Positions 58,771 to 64,000 of a DNA stretch of 64,000 nt are shown piece after piece. Within the stretch, counting starts at the first letter, position 1, and every line of letters begins with the position of its first letter. A program made the translations under genes and the position numbers. Origin of the DNA: Halonotius pteroides (GTDB lineage: Archaea; Halobacteriota; Halobacteria; Halobacteriales; Haloferacaceae); NCBI RefSeq assembly GCF_003605635.1, contig NZ_QMDW01000005.1, forward strand, positions 88,401 through 152,400, in the 5' to 3' direction. Under the pieces are notes generated by a model. That model made no database searches. It saw only the letters and a program-made list of their open reading frames with translations, and was not told the origin of the DNA.

Positions 58771-60465
58771 TCAGCTCTCACAGGCCTTGCATTCGAGGAT
58801 GTCTCGGCTGAACTTCTGTGCGGCGTTCACGCTGTGTTGGTAGTAGAGACTCTTCACCCCTTTCTTCCAAGCCTCGATGTAGAGCTGGTTGATCTCCTTG
58901 ACGCTCACTTCGCTCGGATCGATCGAGACGTTCAGGCTCTGTGCCTGATCGATGTGTTTCTGCCGCTGCGCTGCCTGGTTGATGATCGCCATCTGTGGAA
59001 TCTCGGCGAAGGTCTTGAACACCTCCTTCTCCTCGTCAGTCAGGCAGTCGAGGTGTTGCACGCTCCCGTCGTTCTGTGCGATGCTGTCCCAGACCTCGCG
59101 CTCGTCTCTGCCTCGCTGTTTCAGTATTGCCTCGAGAAACCGGTTCTTCTGTGTCGATTTCAGCTTCGCACCGTCGCGGACGAAGTAGTTCGATTTCAGC
59201 GGTTCGATGCTCGGACTGACCTGCCCCAGGATGACACTGCTGGATTTCGTCGGGGCCACGCTCATCGTCGTCGCGTTCCGGCGACCGTAGCCCTCGAGCA
59301 TCTCCGGCTCGCCGAACTCGTCGGCGAGTCGACGACTCTCCTCGTAACTTCGCTCCTTGATGGTGCGGAAGATTGCCTCGTTTTTCTCCATCGCCTCCAT
59401 GCTGTCGAACGGAATCATCTCGCTCTGGAGGTAGCTGTGCCAGCCGAGGACGCCGATGCCGATCGCCCTGTGCCGTTTCGCAAACCGCACCGGGCGATCC
59501 ATGAACTGCGTCCCCTCCGCCTCTTGAATAAACTCCTCCATGACGGCATCAAGGAACCGCGTCAGCGTTTCCACTGCGTCGGTATCCTTCCACTCGTCAT
59601 AGTGGAGCGCGTTCATCGATGAGAGACAACAGACGAAGCTCTCATCTAGCGTGGCTGGCAGTGCAATCTCGGTACACAGGTTGGAGGCATTGATTTCGTA
59701 GCCCTTGTCCTTGTAGACCTGTGGCTTCCCTTCGTTCATGTTGTCCCGGAAGATGATGTACGGGACACCGATGTTGATCCGCGCCTCAATGATTTCTGCC
59801 CACGTCTCTCGCTTCTCCTCGTCGCCGTCGACCATCGCCCGGAACCAGTCGTCACCGATGATGACGCCGTAGTAGATGTCCTGTACGGGATCGCCCTCGG
59901 TCTTGATGTTGAGCCACTCGTCCAGGTCGTCGTGTTCAACGTCTATGTACCCCGCGAACTGGCCGCGCCGCGTCTCGCCCTGGCTGACGACGTTGATGAT
60001 CGTGTCGAACAACTCCGTGAAGCTGTAGCTCCCGTTGCTCTTGCCGTTGTTCGTGATCGGGCTGCCTCGGGACCGGATCTCGCCGAAGTACCCGCTGGTC
60101 CCGCCGCCCAGCTTGGTCATCTCGCCCACTTCGGCCTGCGTGTAGAGGATGCTCTCCATGTTGTCCTCCATGTAGCTACCGAAGCAGCTGATGGGCAGGC
60201 CTCGGTCCAGACCGAAGTTCGACCACACCGGACTCGCGAGGCTGTAGAAGCCCCGACTCATGTAGTCGTAGAACTTGTCCGCGAAGCCGTCGTCGTCCAG
60301 GATCTCCTCGGCCCGCTCCGCGATCTCCCTGACCCGCTCCTCGGCGGTGACGCCCTCGATCAGGTACCCCTCGTCGAGGAACGCCCGGCTGTCCTCGTTC
60401 AGCCAGTAGAACGGTTCCTCGTGCTGCTGGTTGACTTCGTCGAGTGCTGGTTCTGTTTGTGCCAT
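58771..60465 (-). CDS. nrdA: Class I ribonucleotide reductase alpha subunit
   Basis: 564 aa, shorter than full-size NrdA because an N-terminal ATP cone is missing. Catalytic marks: Cys94 in LPISCFGS, Asn262/Cys264/Glu266 in NASNLCTEIALP, Cys279/Cys280 (VCCLSS), PTKSSSVILGQVSPSIEP, the radical-path pair in LYYQHSV, and the C-terminal CKACES redox pair (Cys559, Cys562). It reduces ribonucleotides to deoxyribonucleotides using the NrdB radical. It starts 2 nt after the nrdB stop. Without an ATP cone, activity control by dATP is probably absent, and NrdR may provide control instead. It lies inside a block bounded by two related transposase genes. Confidence 0.95.
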   Translation of the reverse strand: MAQTEPALDEVNQQHEEPFYWLNEDSRAFLDEGYLIEGVTAEERVREIAERAEEILDDDGFADKFYDYMSRGFYSLASPVWSNFGLDRGLPISCFGSYMEDNMESILYTQAEVGEMTKLGGGTSGYFGEIRSRGSPITNNGKSNGSYSFTELFDTIINVVSQGETRRGQFAGYIDVEHDDLDEWLNIKTEGDPVQDIYYGVIIGDDWFRAMVDGDEEKRETWAEIIEARINIGVPYIIFRDNMNEGKPQVYKDKGYEINASNLCTEIALPATLDESFVCCLSSMNALHYDEWKDTDAVETLTRFLDAVMEEFIQEAEGTQFMDRPVRFAKRHRAIGIGVLGWHSYLQSEMIPFDSMEAMEKNEAIFRTIKERSYEESRRLADEFGEPEMLEGYGRRNATTMSVAPTKSSSVILGQVSPSIEPLKSNYFVRDGAKLKSTQKNRFLEAILKQRGRDEREVWDSIAQNDGSVQHLDCLTDEEKEVFKTFAEIPQMAIINQAAQRQKHIDQAQSLNVSIDPSEVSVKEINQLYIEAWKKGVKSLYYQHSVNAAQKFSRDILECKACES

Positions 60466-60467
60466 CG

Positions 60468-61478
60468 TTAGAACATGTCCTCCGCGGTGACGCTCTGTGC
60501 GTGTTTGTTGTACGTGGTCGACCGCTTGCTGAAGAAGTCGTTATCCTTCGTCATCATGATGTCCTCGTCGAACCACCGTGTCTCCTCGAGCAGGTCATCG
60601 TCCGGGTCGAATATCGGCTCGGCACCGGCGTTCTCGAGGCTCTGGTTGAACCGGTCCCGGAGGAACGCGTCGACGTGCGCCCGGGGAAGGAACTCCAGTT
60701 CGCCCTCACCGAAGATCCAGTCCAGTATCTTCATCTCTGCCTCGAACGCCTGCTGACAGGCCGCTTGGACCTCTTCTTCGAAGTCCTCGTCGAAGAGGTC
60801 CGGATTCTCCTCGCGAATCATTTCCAAGAGTTCGACACCGAACAGTCCGTGAATCTGCTCCTCCTTGCTGGTCGCTTCGACGGCGTTCGCGATTCCCTTG
60901 AATTTCTTTTCGTGTTTGTCGAAGCTCGTCATGATGAGGAACTGCGAGAACAGCGAGACGTGCTCGACGAACGTGGAGAACAGCAGGAGACTCATCACGT
61001 ACTCCTGTTTGTCGTCGCTCTCGCTCTTCTCGAGGTACTCGTCGAGGTAGTCGATCCGCTCCTCGATTGCGGGGACGTCAGTCACCTCCTCGAAGTCCTC
61101 CGTGATCCCCAAGATGTCGAGGAGGTGGCTGTACGCGTCCATGTGTCTGACCTCGCTCTCCGCGAAGGTCATGCCGACGTTTCCGATCTCCGCTTTGGGC
61201 ATCTCGTCGTAGATTTCTGCCCAGAAGGTCTTGACCTGGACCTCGATCTGCGCGATGGCCAGCATCGTCCGCTTGATGACGGTTTTCTCGGCCGGAGTCG
61301 TGTTGACCTTGAAGTCTTGAACGTCTCCTGAGAAGTTGAACTCCGTGTGAACCCAGTAGCTGTTCCGTATCGCGTCTTTGTACTCGAGGACGTCGGGGTA
61401 CTCGTACGGTTTGAGCTGCGTTCGTTCGGAGAAGATGTCTGTCTCCGGATCTCCGCCTTTGGTTTTGTTTTCAGTCAT
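60468..61478 (-). CDS. nrdB: Class I ribonucleotide reductase beta subunit
   Basis: 336 aa from the ATG at 61478. That start is chosen because it overlaps the stop of the small ORF (ATGA); a GTG two codons earlier is the alternative. Metal ligands and radical residues: Glu88 (FWAEIYDE), Glu109 and His112 (ESEVRHMDAYSH) with the candidate radical Tyr116, Glu172 (TFVEHV), and Glu207/His210 (KEEQIHGLFG). The layout is of the NrdB type found in phages and archaeal mobile replicons. It houses the di-metal cofactor that makes the radical for NrdA. Confidence 0.93.
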   Translation of the reverse strand: MTENKTKGGDPETDIFSERTQLKPYEYPDVLEYKDAIRNSYWVHTEFNFSGDVQDFKVNTTPAEKTVIKRTMLAIAQIEVQVKTFWAEIYDEMPKAEIGNVGMTFAESEVRHMDAYSHLLDILGITEDFEEVTDVPAIEERIDYLDEYLEKSESDDKQEYVMSLLLFSTFVEHVSLFSQFLIMTSFDKHEKKFKGIANAVEATSKEEQIHGLFGVELLEMIREENPDLFDEDFEEEVQAACQQAFEAEMKILDWIFGEGELEFLPRAHVDAFLRDRFNQSLENAGAEPIFDPDDDLLEETRWFDEDIMMTKDNDFFSKRSTTYNKHAQSVTAEDMF

Positions 61479-61615
61479 TGGCACGTACCCCGGAGGAATC
61501 GTCCTCTGTTGGTTGGTTTCTGTTTCCGTTGTTCTCTGTACGTCTGGACGTGGGTCATGCTCGCCCGGTCAAGGATTGACCGAACATTCGTTTGAGCTGC
61601 GTATGTTTGTGTCAT
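61475..61615 (-). CDS. 46-aa ORF linking nrdR and nrdB
   Basis: The ATG overlaps the nrdR stop (ATGA) and its TGA overlaps the nrdB ATG (ATGA), so the frame is tied to both neighbours, strong support for translation. The product starts MTQTYAAQTNVRSILDRASM and is basic, rich in Thr, Gln and Arg. Its role is unknown: possibly a glutaredoxin-like accessory is replaced, or it is only a coupling peptide. Confidence 0.55.
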   Translation of the reverse strand: MTQTYAAQTNVRSILDRASMTHVQTYREQRKQKPTNRGRFLRGTCQ

Positions 61616-62109
61616 AGTGAGCTGTTCGAGGCTTCGAAGTCATCGAGTTCTGCATCCAAGACTGCGTCAAGTTCTCTCAGGAATTCCTGCGGCTCAGAGA
61701 ATGCTTTGTAAACGGAGACAAATCGAATGTAGGCTACCTTATCGAGCGTACGGAGGTTCTCAGAGACGAGTTCGCCGATAAGACTCGAAGAGACGATACG
61801 TGCCTCTCGATCTTGCAGTTCGCTCTCGATATCGTCGACGAGAGCGGTCACTGTTGCCTCGGTCACATCTCGCTTCTCAACGGCTCGCTCGATCCCTGCG
61901 CGGAGTTTCTGTCGGTCGAACGATTCGATGGTACCGTCGCGTTTTTTCACCTGGAGTGACTCCCACTCCGGACGTTCGTAGGTCGTAAAGCGGAACGAAC
62001 AGCGTTGACACTCGCGGCGCCGTCGGACGGAGGTTCCGTCGGCACTGGTCCCTGTATCGATGACGCGTGTTCGCTCGTTCCCGCAGTCCGGGCAGTTCAT
62101 AGTTGTCAC
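61612..62109 (-). CDS. nrdR: NrdR-like regulator of ribonucleotide reductase
   Basis: 165 aa. Zinc ribbon CPDCGNERTRVIDTG with a later RRRECQRCSFRFTTYE, then the ATP cone: VKKRDGTIESFDRQKLRAGI, ERAVEKRDVTEATVTALVDD, AYIRFVSVYKAFSEPQEFLR. NrdR senses ATP/dATP and represses nrd genes in bacteria, and haloarchaea carry it too. Placed first in the operon, it would control its own transcript. A 16-bp palindrome just upstream of its start (62134-62149) is a candidate binding site. Confidence 0.93.
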   Translation of the reverse strand: MTTMNCPDCGNERTRVIDTGTSADGTSVRRRRECQRCSFRFTTYERPEWESLQVKKRDGTIESFDRQKLRAGIERAVEKRDVTEATVTALVDDIESELQDREARIVSSSLIGELVSENLRTLDKVAYIRFVSVYKAFSEPQEFLRELDAVLDAELDDFEASNSSL

Positions 62110-62133
62110 TACTTAATCCTCCAGGGTCTTAAC

Positions 62134-62149
62134 CCCAGATGTGGGGTCT
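62134..62149. promoter_or_regulatory. Palindrome ahead of nrdR
   Basis: ACCCCAGATGTGGGGT, a 6-bp arm palindrome 25 bp upstream of the nrdR start, between it and its promoter. Candidate NrdR box, although it does not match the bacterial consensus. Confidence 0.45.
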
Positions 62150-62490
62150 CTCGATTTCGACCGCAATATCTGGTGGTGAGGACTGTCACATAAAGCTTAC
62201 CCAATTGAATTGATGTAGTACAACTAAACTTGATTAGTGGGCGTGGATAATTGGGATCATATGCATTGAGTGACCCAGTCTCAACTACTGGATCTGCTTG
62301 GAAGTTGAGACTACAGTGGGTTTAGCGGGGCTGTGATGCGTGGTTTCGGCCGCTCCAGTGATCAGAACCCGACTTAGAGTACTCTCCAGACGGCCAATCC
62401 TATTGGACTCCCAACCATATGCGCGAATTTCGATGACTCTCGATAGCGTAGCCACTCAGACGACGCGCTATCACGGAGAGAGCCCCTTCA
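62150..62490. other. Upstream region of nrdR and end of IS copy B
   Basis: No gene. It contains AGTCTCAACT and AGTTGAGACT arms near 62279-62313, and then the stretch CTGTGATGCGTGGTTTC shared with 56390. The latter marks the right end of the IS type. Confidence 0.45.
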
Positions 62491-63999
62491 CTATCCGACC
62501 CCAGTCTCCTTCTTCAGCAGCGTTAGCGTATTATCGGCCGTCACAATCGGCGAATGCTCGTACTCACCGGTCAACTCGACCTGCACGAGTAGATCCACCG
62601 CTCGCCAAATTGAGTACAGGAGACACGCGAACGCGAAGTAGAAGAACCGGAGTCCGAAGTCCTTGGACGTCGTCGTAGCCATGAACCGTTTGATTGACCG
62701 ATAGCCACTCTCGATCTCCCACCGGTAGCCATACTCAGTGAGAAGGCCACTCCCTCGGTTCGTCATGAACACTGAGTATTGCCGATGATCGTTATGCTCT
62801 GAATTCTCTTTCCGCCGATAGATCAGCGTCGTCTCGTGCCATTCGTTCTTCCCGAGGTGGAGCTTCCGGTCGGTCTCGTACCGGTCTTGGTCGCGCTGGA
62901 GTAACCGCTTGGCCTGGGCTTTCTCGCTGGTCTGCATCCGCTTGGGCACGACGTAGGAAAGGCCGCGCTGGCTGAGCATCTCAAGGACGTGCTGACTGTC
63001 GAACTCTCGATCCATCAGCACGTTATCGACGTGAACCATCTCCTCAGCCGAATCCAAGAGATCCTCAACGATTTCTGCGCGGGACTCGCCCTTCTGAACT
63101 GGTCTCGCGTCCAGCACGATCGGGACGGCATTCCCTACTAATTGGACGGTCGCCCACTGATAGGCGTACTCGTTGGTCTTTTCTTTCGTCCCGATAATCT
63201 CGTCCTCGTGCCCAGTCCTGTCGCCGGTGAAGGGATCGGCTTCGGTGATGTCGATGGCGACGATGCCAGCTCGGAAGAACTGCTCTGTCTTCGCGATCTC
63301 GTTCAGGAGCCTATTAACGGCCTGTCGGTACATCTCACGAATCTCCACGATTGAGAGATCGCGAACCTGCTCGCGATGGGCGTGACCTAACGGTGTCCGA
63401 TCTCTAGTCGTCTCATAGGTGAAACTCCGAGCACCCTCATTAGCGGCTAAATTCTCACGGAGCCCCAGATACGTCTGTAATCCCCAGTAGGCGTTCTCGT
63501 GAATCTCACAGCTCTCACCTCGGTCCAAGGAGAATCCGGGGAAGACGACGCGGCTGACGTGATCCGTAATCGGTGCCGCTTCGTCGAGGATTGTCTGATC
63601 GTCTGGGTCTGATTCGTCCACGTCGTCATCGTGAGATGGTAGTTGCCGTTCTGGTTCGCACGGGACCGAGACACCTGCGTTCTGGGCTTTGATCAAGATG
63701 GTCCGCGCAACTGTCTCGACTGTACTGCGAAGCTCGGCGCTGAACCGTTTGTGCCAGGTGCGCCACAGCGTCGACTGGTTCGGGACACTTTCTAAGCCCA
63801 ACTGTTCCCAGAGTGCTGGGAGGCATTCGAGATACTCGATCAGCGCTGTTTCGTGGTCCCACCCGTGGAGCTCTTTCAAAATAAAGACGCGAAAGAGCGT
63901 GTCCATCTCGTAGCGAGTCGACCCTGCGTAGCGGTCGTGCGTGTCGAATTCGAAATACGCCAGCGGAAGTGCACAGACGAAGTTCTCGACCGACTCGTG
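62491..63999 (-). CDS. IS4-superfamily-like DDE transposase, copy B (5' end outside window)
   Basis: Open to the window edge; at least 502 codons are inside. The DDE motifs of copy A recur (GIVAIDITEADPFTGDRTGH, LMDREFDSQHVLEML, YRWEIESGYRSIKRFMATT). Identity to copy A is very high over the last 300 residues but drops in the first 200, a sharp change that suggests recombination between two related elements. It is in the same orientation as copy A, with the nrd block between the two. Confidence 0.85.
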   Translation of the reverse strand, partial: HESVENFVCALPLAYFEFDTHDRYAGSTRYEMDTLFRVFILKELHGWDHETALIEYLECLPALWEQLGLESVPNQSTLWRTWHKRFSAELRSTVETVARTILIKAQNAGVSVPCEPERQLPSHDDDVDESDPDDQTILDEAAPITDHVSRVVFPGFSLDRGESCEIHENAYWGLQTYLGLRENLAANEGARSFTYETTRDRTPLGHAHREQVRDLSIVEIREMYRQAVNRLLNEIAKTEQFFRAGIVAIDITEADPFTGDRTGHEDEIIGTKEKTNEYAYQWATVQLVGNAVPIVLDARPVQKGESRAEIVEDLLDSAEEMVHVDNVLMDREFDSQHVLEMLSQRGLSYVVPKRMQTSEKAQAKRLLQRDQDRYETDRKLHLGKNEWHETTLIYRRKENSEHNDHRQYSVFMTNRGSGLLTEYGYRWEIESGYRSIKRFMATTTSKDFGLRFFYFAFACLLYSIWRAVDLLVQVELTGEYEHSPIVTADNTLTLLKKETGVG

Positions 64000-64000
64000 G

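Noticed and set aside
56340..63999. A simple composite transposon
   Set aside because: The two transposase copies differ strongly in the N-terminal part, so they are not identical flanking copies; kept only as a weak finding.
1..64000. CRISPR arrays, tRNA or rRNA genes
   Set aside because: No regularly spaced repeats of 24-37 bp and no tRNA-like cloverleaf or rRNA sequence were seen by eye.

Overview
The window is haloarchaeal (class Halobacteria). Its proteins are very acidic, base composition is GC-rich, and the information-processing genes are archaeal (Orc1/Cdc6, RPA with RPA-associated protein, TFB, PCNA). Haloarchaeal families such as UPF0212/DUF555, TRAM, DUF6788 and DUF6166 are present, along with several insertion sequences typical of haloarchaea. 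It reads as part of a large plasmid or secondary replicon, or an integrative element derived from one. It carries its own Orc1/Cdc6 next to an iteron-type origin, a ParA partition locus with an AT-rich iteron array, and a tyrosine recombinase. I see no rRNA, no tRNA and no CRISPR array.

Layout. 0-1 kb: end of an RPA/RPA-associated fusion gene. 2-5.2 kb: Tat lipoprotein, origin with seven ORB-like repeats, cdc6. 5.3-13.4 kb: UPF0212 protein, two large OB-fold proteins, a split rpa/rpa-associated pair and a TRAM protein. 13.5-15.2 kb: an IS5-family element in a decayed zinc-ribbon gene, then a decayed HTH gene. 15.2-20.2 kb: hypothetical genes, TFB and a PCNA with a long acidic tail. 20.3-23.5 kb: AbrB-TnpB element and an IS701-family element. 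23.5-27.5 kb: a DUF6166 protein, an unknown 518-aa protein and an HTH/PIN pair. 27.7-32.4 kb: AAA ATPase plus an HExxH-VWA protein. 32.5-34.6 kb: an AT-rich membrane protein gene. 34.9-50.5 kb: operons of SWIM, methyltransferase-like, small zinc, DpdA/TGT-like, DUF6610-like, GNAT and DUF6884-like proteins. 50.5-51.8 kb: solo TnpB element. 52-56 kb: SWIM protein, parA locus and recombinase. 56.5-64 kb: a class I ribonucleotide reductase operon (nrdR, small ORF, nrdB, nrdA) and an nrdB relic between two related transposases.

The most unusual feature is a recurring leader element. About 19 times, a short T-run reading roughly TTTGTCG is followed by a C-run/G-run hairpin whose 3' arm contains GGTGAGGGG or GGTGGAGGG. 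It lies just upstream of a start codon or between genes. It marks the rpa, OB-fold, tfb, pcna, AAA/VWA, SWIM, DpdA-like, DUF6610-like and several hypothetical genes. It is absent from cdc6, the IS elements, the HTH/PIN pair, the HNH gene, the membrane protein and the nrd operon. At five of these sites an inverted-repeat pair built on CCTACGTTAC and GTAACGTAGG lies just upstream, and a sixth pair stands alone. I read this as the shared expression signature of one co-inherited module, with the untagged genes as later cargo. To my knowledge neither element is described.

How the genes may work together (inference): the module supplies its own ssDNA-binding proteins, sliding clamp and transcription factor. 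It also has a candidate DNA-modification set: a TGT/DpdA-like protein with DSGG, a DUF6610-like barrel, a DUF6884-like protein, a GNAT protein and an N6-methylase-like protein lacking a visible NPPY. That set may mark element DNA with a 7-deazaguanine, as known for some phages and haloviruses. The AAA ATPase with the HExxH-VWA protein looks like a MoxR-VWA chaperone pair.
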